Numbered from the stretch's first letter, positions 36,064 through 45,532 are shown. The stretch is DNA of 64,000 nt from Lachnospiraceae bacterium (GCA_017634455.1 JAGBNK010000022.1:50151-114150), one strand, 5' to 3'. Notes: generated by a model from the sequence alone, not told the origin. Numbers and translations: made by a program.

Positions 36064-38334
36064 ATGATAAAAAATTCACGGTTAAATGGGGTTATTGTTG
36101 CAGGGATAATGTGGATTGCATATTGTATCTGTTTGATGACGGGACAGCATGTTGTGGCAGACATTTTGTCGCCACTGTGTGCATTATTTGTTTTCAGTAG
36201 TATATTATCTGTTGCGGTGGTAAATGTTAGATATAGAGTGCCTATACTGCTTATCGCATTTGGCCCGTTGTTTTGGGCTTTTGGAGATATTGTATATTTG
36301 CTAAATGATTTTGGCTTTGTAGCTGATTCTGAAGTGGTTGCAATTTCAGATCCGATTTATCGTGTAACTAGCTATGCATATGTTTTGGGCATGCTTGCTT
36401 TTGGATTTGTTCAGTATTCTAAGAATGATATGCTTAGAATATCTGTGAATACCTTTTTGTTCTCTATCACAACTTTTATAATCAGTATTGCAACTTTCCA
36501 GATGGTTACTCATGAAGAATTAACATTTGCAAGATTACATCCGTTACATGCTCTGGCAATTATGATTGCCATGTTTATTATAGTATTCTTCCTTGTTATT
36601 ATTGCCAGCAGAGCAAAACGACAAATATCATTTTATGGATTGATGGTATTATCCAGTTTCCTATTATATGGAGTGTTGGATATTAGATACATGATGATGG
36701 ATGCAGTTGGCCTTGATGCTTCAAGCCCGGTGGTTGATGCATTATTTCTCTTGAGTATAGTAATGTTGGGATTTGCATATTCAACAACATCCCTCTATAA
36801 GCTTATATACAAAACAGAGAAGGATGCAGTGAAGAGAAGCAATGCTGCGGGAAATGTAATGGCAGTAGTTGCTCTTATTATCGGACTGCTACTTTGCATC
36901 TCTGATAATATGACTGTAAGCAGATGGTTTTTTATGCTTGTTGTAGCTATGGCTTATTTCCTTATGACCAAGACTATTCAGTTAAATGAATTGAATGAGA
37001 TGCTTATTGAGCAAAAGGAAAATGAACTTTCGGAAGTTACAGAGAAACTTAACAATGTATCTCTTCTTGATATGCAGACAGGATTGAAGAACCGCCGTGC
37101 CTGGGATCGCTATGGTGAGGATTATGTTTTGAATAATAGCGAGAGGAGATTGATTCTGTATTCTATAGATGCTAATTTCTTTAAGCTGATAAATAATACG
37201 TATGGAGCTAAAGTGGCGGACAAGGTACTTCTTGAGATAGGAAGGAGACTTCTTGAAATTGAGGATGTGGGTATAACTACTTACCGCACTGATGGAGATC
37301 AGTTTATGGTAGCCTGCGAAGATGTAATGGGTGATGTAAATGCTGCCAGATTTGCAGATTATCTTATGGATGTGTTGGATAGACCTTACGAGGCTGGCGA
37401 TAAGATTATCAGAGTATCATTTACCATAGGAGCAGCAATATATCCTGATGATATTTCTGAATTTGATAAGCTTCTGTCAAGCGTAGAGATTGTGAGAAAT
37501 TCAGTAACACCAAGAGGAAATAAATCCACATGTGCTTTCTTTGATTCCAATATTGTGCCAAAGATTCAGAGAAATCAGGTGATTGAGAGCAAACTTCAAG
37601 ATATGGACTATGATGCTATTTTGAGATTGCATTATCAGCCGCAGATATCTGTGGAAACTGGTGAGGTAATAGGAATGGAAGCTTTGCTTCGATGGGAGGA
37701 TCCTGATTATGGATACATATCTCCTTCTGAATTTGTACCAATTGCTGAGAGCATGGGTGTGATGCCTTCTATGGGTAGATGGGTTGCCAAGGAAGCTTTT
37801 AAACAAATTGTCCAATGGAATGAGAAATATGGCGGCAAATATGTAATTGGAATCAATGTATCTCCAGCTCAATTGCAGGAAGAACGATTCATGACTGGTT
37901 TTATTGAAGATATGAAAGAATTGAAGGTAAAACCTGAGTGGATAGATGTGGAACTTACAGAAGGTATTGCTCTAAATGGCATTATGAATATTAATGACAT
38001 TATTGAGAAACTGAAGAAAGAAGGTGTTGGCGTATCGGTTGATGACTTTGGAACCGGCTATGCAGCATTTACCAATATGATTAATTTTCATTTTAATCGC
38101 TTGAAGATAGCCAAGGAGTTAATTGATCAAATTGTTGTAAATAATAATGCAAGAGTTATTGTCTCATCTATTATTGATATGGCCAAGGGCTTGAATCTTG
38201 ATGTAATAGCAGAGGGCGTAGAAGAGAAGAATCAGGTTGATTTGCTTAAAGAAATGGGATGCAAACAGATACAGGGATTCTATTATGGCAAAGCTATTCC
38301 GGCGAAAGATTTCGAGGAACAGTGGCTTAAATAG
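36064..38334 (+). CDS. Membrane GGDEF-EAL protein, probable cyclic di-GMP phosphodiesterase
   Basis: 756 residues. About eight or nine membrane helices fill 1-300. The GGDEF domain (about 335-465) is degenerate: TDGDQF at 409-414 replaces GGDEF, so cyclase activity is unlikely. The EAL domain (about 500-755) keeps the catalytic set: E539-A-L, N in GINVSPAQL, E in ELTEG, DDFGTGY, K in IAKELI and E in IAEGVEE. It should hydrolyse cyclic di-GMP, with the GGDEF part as a possible GTP-sensing regulator. It opposes the GGDEF-PAS protein at 2684. Confidence 0.9.
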   Translation: MIKNSRLNGVIVAGIMWIAYCICLMTGQHVVADILSPLCALFVFSSILSVAVVNVRYRVPILLIAFGPLFWAFGDIVYLLNDFGFVADSEVVAISDPIYRVTSYAYVLGMLAFGFVQYSKNDMLRISVNTFLFSITTFIISIATFQMVTHEELTFARLHPLHALAIMIAMFIIVFFLVIIASRAKRQISFYGLMVLSSFLLYGVLDIRYMMMDAVGLDASSPVVDALFLLSIVMLGFAYSTTSLYKLIYKTEKDAVKRSNAAGNVMAVVALIIGLLLCISDNMTVSRWFFMLVVAMAYFLMTKTIQLNELNEMLIEQKENELSEVTEKLNNVSLLDMQTGLKNRRAWDRYGEDYVLNNSERRLILYSIDANFFKLINNTYGAKVADKVLLEIGRRLLEIEDVGITTYRTDGDQFMVACEDVMGDVNAARFADYLMDVLDRPYEAGDKIIRVSFTIGAAIYPDDISEFDKLLSSVEIVRNSVTPRGNKSTCAFFDSNIVPKIQRNQVIESKLQDMDYDAILRLHYQPQISVETGEVIGMEALLRWEDPDYGYISPSEFVPIAESMGVMPSMGRWVAKEAFKQIVQWNEKYGGKYVIGINVSPAQLQEERFMTGFIEDMKELKVKPEWIDVELTEGIALNGIMNINDIIEKLKKEGVGVSVDDFGTGYAAFTNMINFHFNRLKIAKELIDQIVVNNNARVIVSSIIDMAKGLNLDVIAEGVEEKNQVDLLKEMGCKQIQGFYYGKAIPAKDFEEQWLK

Positions 38335-38429
38335 GTTAGAAGCCTTGACATGCAAGGAGTCCGTTGATATAATGATGAAGATGTAACAATTTTGTAATAA
38401 ATTTGTTTGGAAATTATTGGAGGAAATTC

Positions 38430-39620
38430 ATGAAAGAGAAGAACATCAAGAACGTCTCTTATGCTATTGCTGCTGGACTTTTGATTGGTAGTACAGGCTT
38501 TGCAGCTATGGCAGCTCCTATAGCAGGCGTTGTGGCTATGACATCAACAGATGCTCAGACCGTATCTTCAAGTTCATATTCAACTTTATCGGGGGTACAG
38601 CTTACTGTTTCAAATATTTTGTCAGATGCATCTGCACAGGCAAATGGAACAGCAGCAGGAACAAGTGCAAGTGGCAACTCAGCAGTTGCTAGTTCACAAT
38701 CAGAATATGCGAATATCGCAATTGCACAGGTTAATGATTATGTAAATATTAGAAATACAGCCAGCGAGGATGGAGAAGTAGTTGGTAAGTTATATGACAA
38801 ATCAGCTGCTACAGTTCATTCCACAGAGAACGGATGGTATAATATCACATCTGGTAACTGTACTGGATATGTAAAATGTGAATATGTTGTTGTTGGAGAT
38901 GAGGAACTTGCAAAGTCTGTTTCAACAAGACTTGCCAAGGTTACAACTCAGACATTATATGTCAGAGAAGAAGCTTCAACTGATTCAAGTGTAATTGGAA
39001 TGGTTCCAGAGGGAGATGACTTGGTTGTTTCAGACGAGTCAATGGCTTCATCTGGTTGGGTACAGGTTTCATATCAGAATGAGACAGGATATGTATCTAC
39101 AGAATTTGTTACTCTGTCAACACAGTTTGTAACAGCTGAATCTAAGGAAGAAGAAGCAGCTAGACTTGCAGCAGAGGAAGCAGAGAGAAAGGCAGCAGCT
39201 GCTGCAGCAGCTCGTAAGAGAGGCTCAAGCTCATCATCAGGTGGTGGTTCATCTGCTAATTATGTTGCTCCATCAGGTGGAGATGGTAGTTCTGTTGTAT
39301 CATATGCTTCACAGTTTGTTGGAAATCCATATGTATATGGTGGATCAAGTCTTACAAATGGAACTGATTGTTCTGGTTTTGTAATGAGTGTATATTCTGC
39401 ATACGGTGTTGGCCTTCCACATTCTTCTAGTGCAATGAGAAGCGTGGGATACGGTGTAAGCACAGGTGAGATGCAGGCCGGAGATATTGTTTGTTACAGT
39501 GGACATGTTGGTATCTATACAGGTAATGGTACTATTGTAAATGCTTTGAATGAGTCAAATGGTATTACTTATACAGATGTAAATTACAGCCCAATCCTGG
39601 CAGTTAGACGTATCTTCTAA
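38430..39620 (+). CDS. Secreted SH3-NlpC/P60 peptidoglycan hydrolase
   Basis: 396 residues: signal peptide (about 1-30), Ser/Ala-rich spacer, two bacterial SH3 domains (about 90-155 and 165-235; both with the V-I/L-Y-V-R-pattern), an Ala/Glu/Arg and Ser/Gly linker, then NlpC/P60 (about 285-396). Catalytic C314 is in GTDCSGF and H359 in GHVGIY. It should cut stem peptides of peptidoglycan in cell separation or remodelling. ATG 38430 follows GGAGGAAATTC; the earlier in-frame start at 38403 is weaker and would spoil the signal peptide. Confidence 0.92.
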   Translation: MKEKNIKNVSYAIAAGLLIGSTGFAAMAAPIAGVVAMTSTDAQTVSSSSYSTLSGVQLTVSNILSDASAQANGTAAGTSASGNSAVASSQSEYANIAIAQVNDYVNIRNTASEDGEVVGKLYDKSAATVHSTENGWYNITSGNCTGYVKCEYVVVGDEELAKSVSTRLAKVTTQTLYVREEASTDSSVIGMVPEGDDLVVSDESMASSGWVQVSYQNETGYVSTEFVTLSTQFVTAESKEEEAARLAAEEAERKAAAAAAARKRGSSSSSGGGSSANYVAPSGGDGSSVVSYASQFVGNPYVYGGSSLTNGTDCSGFVMSVYSAYGVGLPHSSSAMRSVGYGVSTGEMQAGDIVCYSGHVGIYTGNGTIVNALNESNGITYTDVNYSPILAVRRIF

Positions 39621-39638
39621 TTATGATAGTAAGTTTTT

Positions 39639-39671
39639 AGCCTTCGACCTTGCGTCGAAGGCTATTATTTT
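39639..39671 (+). terminator. Intrinsic terminator
   Basis: Stem AGCCTTCGAC/GTCGAAGGCT with CTTGC loop and a T-rich tail. Confidence 0.88.
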
Positions 39672-39704
39672 GCAATTTATAAATTATTTTGCAATTTATA
39701 AATT
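39667..39704 (+). repeat. Perfect tandem 19-base repeat
   Basis: ATTTTGCAATTTATAAATT occurs twice back to back in the 600-base noncoding gap after the NlpC/P60 gene. Confidence 0.85.
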
Positions 39705-39788
39705 TGAACAAAGTATGACATAATTATTAAAATTATATAAATTGCACAAAAGTTGGACAAAGTACATAATGGTATGGAAACTGCAGAG

Positions 39789-39919
39789 TGTGGACTTGGT
39801 TTTGTTGTGGAGAGTTATCCACAATTTTGAGGCGTGAAACCCTTGTGAAACGACTTGTTAACTAAATTGTCCACATTATCCACTAAAAAATAAGGTTTAT
39901 TAACATGTTTTGTGGAGAA
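39789..39919. promoter_or_regulatory. Cluster of DnaA-box-like TCCACA motifs
   Basis: Within 130 bases of the 600-base gap are a perfect TTATCCACA (39815-39823), TTGTCCACA (39867-39875), TTATCCACT (39876-39884), and on the other strand TGTGGACTT (39789-39797), TGTGGAGAG (39806-39814) and TGTGGAGAA (39911-39919). The consensus DnaA box is TTATNCACA. No dnaA or dnaN gene is near. It could be a DnaA-binding cluster or operator for another factor. The rest of the gap (to 40222) is AT-rich with no gene. Confidence 0.4.
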
Positions 39920-40222
39920 AAAGCAAACATTTGTTTTGTGATGTTCTAATAAAAAATGTTACATTTTATCTTTCCTGTTGACATTTTTAATGAGAAACAG
40001 CAGTGCAAAAACGACTTAAAGTGACAGATAATTTGCAAATTCGACAAAAATATTACGAAAAAATAAACGAGATATTGTGCACACGGCAAAAATAACCAAA
40101 AACACAATAGTTTACTCTTCCTTTTTTCGTTATTTTGTATTACAATGTCCAATAGATATGTGTAAAACTAAGTAAAACTACATTGATGAATTGTGTAAAA
40201 TGTATAAATAGGAGGAGTACAC

Positions 40223-41311
40223 ATGATATCAAACCAGATATTGCAAAATACAATAGACGGATTACACCAGATTTCAAAGATTGAGTTTGCTGTAATGGAT
40301 AGCGAAGGGGGCGTTCTTGCAACTACAATCTCTGATGCAAAGCAGTACAAGGAGGCAGCAGTATCATTTGCTATGTCCGAGGCTGAGAGTCAGGTGGTTC
40401 CGGGATGTCAATTCTTTAAGGTATATGATGAGCAACAGCTTGAGTTTGTTGTTCTTGCCATTGGAGCAGATGAAGAAGATACTCAGATGGTGGGTAAGAT
40501 TGCCACATTCCAGATTCAGGAATTAATGGTTGCCTATAAGGAGAGATTTGACAGAGACAACTTTATTAAGAACTTACTTTTGGATAACCTGCTTTTGGTA
40601 GATATCTATAACAGAGCCAAGAAGCTTCATATTGATGTGGAAGCCAGAAGGGTTGTTATGATTGTTGAGACTGGTTCTAAAAAGGATGGGGATGAAATCG
40701 ATAGAATCAGAAGCGTCTTCAGCGGTAAGACAAGAGACTTTGTAACTGCTGTAGATGAGAATAACATCATTGTAGTAAAAGAACTTGCGGAAAATGAAAC
40801 ATTGGCTGATGTTCATAAAATTGCATCAGTTATTGTGGACACATTCAAGGATAGAAGCAACGAGATCCGTATCTCATATGGTACAGTTGTGAAGGAAATC
40901 AAGGAAGTATCCCGCTCATATAAAGAAGCAGGACTTGCATTGGATGTAGGCAAGATATTTATTGAGGAGAGAAATATTATTGCATATTCAGAGCTTGGAA
41001 TCGGTCGATTGATTTATCAGCTTCCAATACCTCTTTGTCGTATGTTTATCAAAGAAATATTTGACGGCAAATCATTGGAGGACTTCGATGAGGAGACTCT
41101 GGTTACAATCAATAAATTCTTTGAGAACAGTTTGAATGTGTCAGAAACATCTAGACAGTTGTATATCCATAGAAATACTTTGGTTTATCGACTTGATAAG
41201 CTGGAGAAGACAACTGGACTTGATTTAAGAGTATTTGAGGATGCTATTACATTCAAGATTGCTCTTATGGTAGTCAAGTATATGAAATATATGGAGAATC
41301 AGGAATTTTAG
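40223..41311 (+). CDS. CdaR/PucR-type transcriptional regulator
   Basis: 362 residues. The N-terminal 130 residues resemble the sugar-diacid recognition/CdaR sensory region (EFAVMDSEGGVLATT, VPGCQFFKV). The C-terminal PucR-type helix-turn-helix is NVSETSRQLYIHRNTLVYRLDKLEKTTGLDLR (about 310-342). Such proteins sense small carboxylates or sugar acids, but the ligand and targets are unknown here. It sits 22 bases before ftsE with AGGAGGAGT upstream of its own ATG. Confidence 0.87.
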   Translation: MISNQILQNTIDGLHQISKIEFAVMDSEGGVLATTISDAKQYKEAAVSFAMSEAESQVVPGCQFFKVYDEQQLEFVVLAIGADEEDTQMVGKIATFQIQELMVAYKERFDRDNFIKNLLLDNLLLVDIYNRAKKLHIDVEARRVVMIVETGSKKDGDEIDRIRSVFSGKTRDFVTAVDENNIIVVKELAENETLADVHKIASVIVDTFKDRSNEIRISYGTVVKEIKEVSRSYKEAGLALDVGKIFIEERNIIAYSELGIGRLIYQLPIPLCRMFIKEIFDGKSLEDFDEETLVTINKFFENSLNVSETSRQLYIHRNTLVYRLDKLEKTTGLDLRVFEDAITFKIALMVVKYMKYMENQEF

Positions 41312-41333
41312 TTAGTTGTAAAGGATTGATAGT

Positions 41334-42017
41334 ATGATTAAGCTTGAACATGTAAGCAAGTTATACCAGGAAGGTGTACCTGCATTAGATGATGTAAGCA
41401 TAAATATTGAAAAAGGCGAGTTCGTCTTTATCATGGGAAAGAGTGGTTCTGGTAAATCTACTTTGATTAAGCTTCTTCTGAAGGAGTTGACTCCTACAGA
41501 AGGTGAGATATATATATCAGGTAAGAAATTATCTAAGATAAATCACAAAGCTATTCCAAATTTTCGAAGAAATATTGGTGTAGTATTCCAGAATTTTAGA
41601 CTGCTTCAAGATAGAAATGTATATGAGAATGTAGCATTTGCCATGAAGGTTGTGGAGGCTCCTACTAGAGAAATCAAAAAGCGTGTGCCACTTATGCTTT
41701 CCTTGGTAAATCTGGCTGCCAAATATAAATCTCTTCCTAGACAGTTGTCTGGTGGAGAGCAACAGAGAGTGGCTATTGCCAGAGCTTTGGTAAATGAACC
41801 TGAGATTCTGCTGGCAGACGAGCCTACTGGAAATCTGGATGATACCAATGCATGGGAGATTATGAAGCTTCTTGAGGAAATCAATGAGCGTGGTACCACT
41901 GTTGTGGTTGTAACTCACAATGCTGAGATTGTCAGAAAGATGAATAAGCGTGTCATCTATATAAAACGCGGACAGGTAGTTGGCGACGGAAAGTGGGGTG
42001 ACATCAGTGAGATTTAG
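41334..42017 (+). CDS. ftsE: Cell-division ABC ATPase FtsE
   Basis: 227 residues. Walker A GKSGSGKST (35-43), signature LSGGEQQRVAIARAL, Walker B ILLADEPTGNLD and switch VVTHN. The Q-loop region RNIGVVFQNFRLL is characteristic of FtsE rather than generic LolD-type proteins. With FtsX it controls peptidoglycan hydrolases at the division site or cell cylinder. The end overlaps ftsX. Confidence 0.95.
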   Translation: MIKLEHVSKLYQEGVPALDDVSINIEKGEFVFIMGKSGSGKSTLIKLLLKELTPTEGEIYISGKKLSKINHKAIPNFRRNIGVVFQNFRLLQDRNVYENVAFAMKVVEAPTREIKKRVPLMLSLVNLAAKYKSLPRQLSGGEQQRVAIARALVNEPEILLADEPTGNLDDTNAWEIMKLLEEINERGTTVVVVTHNAEIVRKMNKRVIYIKRGQVVGDGKWGDISEI

Positions 42018-42915
42018 TACTATAACATACAACATTGGTCAGGGCCTCAAGAATATCTGGAGAAATAAACTGTTCTCACTTGCATCTATTGCCACAATGA
42101 CAGCATGTATTTTCCTGTTGGGACTGTTTTATTCAATCGGTGCCAATTTCAGTAAGACGGTACATACTGCAGAAGAAGGAGTGGCTGTTACAGTGTTCTT
42201 TGATGCAGGTATTTCCCAGGAACAGATTGATAATATTGGAAATGAAATCAAGAAGCGTGGCGAAGTCAGAGAAGTGAAATTTGTCTCAGCTGAGGAAGCT
42301 TGGGATACATTTAAGGTAGAATATTTCAAGGGAAGAGAAGAGTTGGCTGAGGGCTTTGTAAATGATAATCCTTTGGCTAATCAGGCTAACTACGAGATAT
42401 ATCTCAATGATGTATCCATGCAGTCCACATTGGTATCTTATCTGGAATCTTTGGATGGAGTTCGTCAGGTTAACCAGTCTGAAGTGGTTGCAGAGACCTT
42501 GTCAGATGTGAATAAGCTTATTAGTTTAATATTTATAAGCTTTATTGTGATATTGATAGCTATTGCTATTTTCCTTATTAGCAATACAATTACAACTGGT
42601 ATTACAGTTCGTAAAGAAGAGATTGCTATTATGAAACTTATTGGCGCCAAGGACAGCTTCGTCCGAGCTCCGTTTATTGTAGAGGGAATTGCAATTGGAT
42701 TAATCGGTTCGATTATTCCGCTGGTAATACTTCTGTTTATGTATAAGTCAGTAATGATATATGTGACTGAGAAGTTTGTATTCCTTACAAATTTCCTTAC
42801 ATTTATTCCTGTGAATGATATATTTAGAGTTTTGGTTCCAGTGGCTTTGATCCTTGGAATTGGAATTGGTTATATAGGAAGTAGAATGACTTTGAAGAAA
42901 CATTTGAAGGTATAA
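42007..42915 (+). CDS. ftsX: Cell-division membrane protein FtsX
   Basis: 302 residues. One helix near the N-terminus (about 22-45), an extracytoplasmic loop (about 50-165) and three C-terminal helices give the FtsX layout. FSTITYNIGQGLKNIWRNK is the usual N-terminal signature. I choose GTG 42007, which has GTGGGG eight bases upstream and overlaps ftsE by 11; GTG 41998 is possible. It transmits FtsE ATP cycles to hydrolases outside; the NlpC/P60 and MltG products in this window are candidate clients by analogy only. Confidence 0.93.
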   Translation: MRFSTITYNIGQGLKNIWRNKLFSLASIATMTACIFLLGLFYSIGANFSKTVHTAEEGVAVTVFFDAGISQEQIDNIGNEIKKRGEVREVKFVSAEEAWDTFKVEYFKGREELAEGFVNDNPLANQANYEIYLNDVSMQSTLVSYLESLDGVRQVNQSEVVAETLSDVNKLISLIFISFIVILIAIAIFLISNTITTGITVRKEEIAIMKLIGAKDSFVRAPFIVEGIAIGLIGSIIPLVILLFMYKSVMIYVTEKFVFLTNFLTFIPVNDIFRVLVPVALILGIGIGYIGSRMTLKKHLKV

Positions 42916-42931
42916 TAGATTTATATTAATG

Positions 42932-42966
42932 ATTCCCCTGGCAGATGCTGGGGGAATAATTTTGTT
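42932..42966 (+). terminator. Intrinsic terminator after ftsX
   Basis: Stem ATTCCCC/GGGGAAT (inner pairs CTGGCAGATGCTGG) followed by AATTTTGTTTT. Confidence 0.75.
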
Positions 42967-42982
42967 TTAGGAAGGTTTGACA

Positions 42983-44188
42983 ATGTACGATAAGAAAACA
43001 TATAGAAAAGGCGTGTTTAAGGGAGTGTTGATTACAACACTGGTATTCCTTTTGATTTTTTGCGGGATAGGTATATTTTACATAAGAAGCTTCGGCAATT
43101 CAGGTATTGCAGGAGTGAGTCTCAGTAAGTTGAAATATATGGAAGAAGTTATTAATAGATATTACTACAAGGATGTGACTGAGGCGGATGAAGCTACAGG
43201 TATATACAAGGGACTTATGGCTTCTTTGGATGATAAATATGCAGACTACTACACTCCGGAAGAATACCAGAAGCTTATGGAAGAGCTTGGGGGAAGCTTT
43301 GGTGGAATTGGAGCTACTTTGAGCAAGGATGCTGACACGGGAAATGTGGTGATCCAGGGCATATATGAGGGCTCTCCTGCGGAGAAAGCCGGGCTGAAGG
43401 CTGGAGATATATTGCTGGCTGCTGACGGAGTTAATTCTGTGGACTGTGAGACTTTGGAGGATTTCGTATCCCTGGTTCGCGGTGAGATTGGAACAGAAGT
43501 GAAGCTTCTGTATAGCAGAGATGGTGTGGAAAATACCGTGAAGGTTGTGAGAGACAATATTGAAATCAAGAGCATCAGATATGAGATGCTTGAGGGTGAT
43601 ATAGGATATGTCTATATAGCTGATTTCTCTGAGAATACAGCTGATCAGTTCAAGGCTGCCATGGATGATTTGCAGTCTCAGGGCATGAAGGGTGTAATCT
43701 TTGATTTGAGAACCAATGGTGGTGGACTCCTGGATTCGGTAACTGAGATACTGGATTATCTATTGCCGGAAGGAACTACTGTATATATAGAGGACAAGGA
43801 AGGCCAGAAGCAGGTATTTAAGTCTGATGCAGAACATTTTGTGGACCTGCCTATGACTGTGTTGACTTCTGAGTATACAGCCAGCGCTTCAGAAATATTT
43901 GCAGGGGCCATTAGAGATTATGATTATGGTACATTAATTGGAACCAAGACCTTTGGCAAGGGCATAGTGCAGTCGACTATAACTCTGCCAGATGGAAGTG
44001 CCATGAAGCTTACAACTGCCAGATATTTCACGCCAAAGGGTGAATGCATCCATGAGGTGGGAATTGAGCCTGATATTAAATTGGAATATGAATTTATGGG
44101 CGATGCGGATGCTGAGTATGATGAACTGCAGGACAATCAGATTCAGAAAGCTATAGAAGTTTTGAGAAATGATATAAGCAATAAGTAG
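42983..44188 (+). CDS. ctpA: Carboxy-terminal processing protease (S41 family)
   Basis: 401 residues: one N-terminal membrane anchor (about 10-32), a PDZ domain (about 95-180: GGIGATLS, SPAEKAGLKAGDIL) and an S41 catalytic domain. The Ser/Lys dyad is S301 in YTASASEIF and K326 in TFGKG, with the family's 25-residue spacing. It trims C-termini of exported proteins. ATG 42983 follows AGGAAGG; a TTG six bases earlier is too close to the ribosome site. FtsEX-ctpA order is common in Clostridia. Confidence 0.94.
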   Translation: MYDKKTYRKGVFKGVLITTLVFLLIFCGIGIFYIRSFGNSGIAGVSLSKLKYMEEVINRYYYKDVTEADEATGIYKGLMASLDDKYADYYTPEEYQKLMEELGGSFGGIGATLSKDADTGNVVIQGIYEGSPAEKAGLKAGDILLAADGVNSVDCETLEDFVSLVRGEIGTEVKLLYSRDGVENTVKVVRDNIEIKSIRYEMLEGDIGYVYIADFSENTADQFKAAMDDLQSQGMKGVIFDLRTNGGGLLDSVTEILDYLLPEGTTVYIEDKEGQKQVFKSDAEHFVDLPMTVLTSEYTASASEIFAGAIRDYDYGTLIGTKTFGKGIVQSTITLPDGSAMKLTTARYFTPKGECIHEVGIEPDIKLEYEFMGDADAEYDELQDNQIQKAIEVLRNDISNK

Positions 44189-44204
44189 AGAAAGAGGTAT
44201 TATT

Positions 44205-45344
44205 TTGATTGTAGAATTAGATGGTTTTAAAAGTAGAGTTCAGGCTTTGGAACAACCTATGCAGGAAGTGAAGGAGTCTTTGGATTTAAATAATAAGTCT
44301 AATCGTATACAAGAGCTGGAACGAGAGATGGAAGCACCGGATTTCTGGAATGATGCCAGTGCATCAACTGCCAAGATGAAGGAGTTGAAAAGCCTCAAGG
44401 ATGATGTGGAAATGTATGCCAAGCTGGAGGAAGTCTACCATGAAACCCTGGAATATATCTCTCTTGCAGAGGAAGAAGATGATGAGGACCTGGTGCCTGA
44501 GATAGAAGGACTTCTGGTTGAGTTGGAAAATGATTTTGAAGACCTGCGCATGAAGACTTTGCTTTCAGAGGAATATGATGCCAACAATGCTATTGTGACT
44601 CTTCACTCGGGAGCTGGGGGAACAGAAGCCTGCGACTGGGTTGCGATGTTGTATCGAATGTACACTCGTTGGGTGACTGCCAAGGGATATACCCTTGAGG
44701 AGCTGGATTACTTAGAGGGAGATGAAGCCGGAATTAAGTCTGTGACTTTCCAGGTGAATGGAGAGAATGCATATGGATATCTCAAGTCGGAAAAGGGTGT
44801 TCACCGTCTGGTTAGAATCAGTCCTTTCAACGCTGCTGGTAAGCGTCAGACTTCCTTTGCATCCTGCGATGTTATGCCGGAGCTGGATGATAATATTGAT
44901 ATTGTGGTAAATGATGAAGATATTCGAATTGATACATATAGATCAAGTGGTGCCGGTGGACAGCATATTAATAAGACTTCTTCGGCTATTCGTATTACAC
45001 ATTACCCAACAGGGATTGTAGTTCAGTGCCAGAATGAGAGATCTCAACATCAGAACAAGGATAAAGCTATGCAGATGCTGAAGTCCAAGTTGTATCTGTT
45101 GGAGATGGAGAAACAGCAGAGAGAAGCTCAGGGAATTCGTGGAGAAGTGACAGATATTGGCTGGGGTAATCAGATTCGCTCTTATGTTCTTCAACCATAC
45201 AAGATGGTAAAGGATCTGCGAACTGGTGAGGAAAGCGGTAATGTGGACGCTGTGTTAGACGGTGCAATATCACCATTTATGAATGCTTATCTGAAATGGT
45301 GCTCTCTGGGTTGCCCGGACAGACATACTGCTGATGCAGAGTAG
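44205..45344 (+). CDS. prfB: Peptide chain release factor 2, without programmed frameshift
   Basis: 379 residues. It has the RF2 signature SPF (206-208) and the peptidyl-tRNA hydrolysis motif GGQ (251-253). It terminates at UAA and UGA. In many bacteria prfB carries an in-frame UGA and a +1 shift near codon 25; here AAGGAG-TCTTTGGAT (44271-44285) reads straight through, keeping the Shine-Dalgarno-like AAGGAG but no stop. Start is TTG 44205 after AAGAGGTAT. Its last 12 bases, GATGCAGAGTAG with the stop, recur at 49275-49286, marking it as an integration target. Confidence 0.94.
   Translation: MIVELDGFKSRVQALEQPMQEVKESLDLNNKSNRIQELEREMEAPDFWNDASASTAKMKELKSLKDDVEMYAKLEEVYHETLEYISLAEEEDDEDLVPEIEGLLVELENDFEDLRMKTLLSEEYDANNAIVTLHSGAGGTEACDWVAMLYRMYTRWVTAKGYTLEELDYLEGDEAGIKSVTFQVNGENAYGYLKSEKGVHRLVRISPFNAAGKRQTSFASCDVMPELDDNIDIVVNDEDIRIDTYRSSGAGGQHINKTSSAIRITHYPTGIVVQCQNERSQHQNKDKAMQMLKSKLYLLEMEKQQREAQGIRGEVTDIGWGNQIRSYVLQPYKMVKDLRTGEESGNVDAVLDGAISPFMNAYLKWCSLGCPDRHTADAE
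45333..45344 (+). repeat. Left att-like direct repeat (end of prfB)
   Basis: GATGCAGAGTAG, identical to 49275-49286. It includes the prfB stop codon, so insertion would leave prfB intact. Confidence 0.65.
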
Positions 45345-45361
45345 ACAATAAATCACTTCAG

Positions 45362-45390
45362 TGAGAGTATACATTCAAAAAAACTTATCA
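45362..45390 (+). repeat. Left inner direct repeat of the prfB island
   Basis: TGAGAGTATACATTC followed by AAAAA and TTATCA; about 24 of 28 positions match 49223-49250 with one gap. Possible arm-type recombinase site. Confidence 0.5.
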
Positions 45391-45504
45391 GAACGGCATT
45401 TTTGTGGTACAATATGTACATATATTTCCAGTTTTAGAAGTGAATACTATAAAGAATTACTGAAAACAGCAGATATAAATTTTGTTAAGAAAAACGAAGG
45501 GGAG

Positions 45505-45532
45505 TTGACAGCCATGCAAAGAATGTTACAAT
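45505..45532 (+). promoter_or_regulatory. Promoter of the adhesin gene
   Basis: TTGACA (45505-45510), 16-base spacer, TACAAT (45527-45532). Overlapping it is a 15-codon frame (ATG 45514 to TGA 45561) with AAGGGGAG upstream; I favour the promoter reading, but a leader peptide is possible. It lies in the 376-base gap after prfB. Confidence 0.55.

Noticed and set aside
39780..39925. Chromosomal origin oriC
   Set aside because: DnaA-like boxes cluster here, but dnaA, dnaN, rpmH and similar origin neighbours are absent; kept only as a DnaA-box-like cluster.
41529..42035. 168-residue minus-strand frame over ftsE
   Set aside because: Overlaps conserved ftsE throughout and shows no domain.
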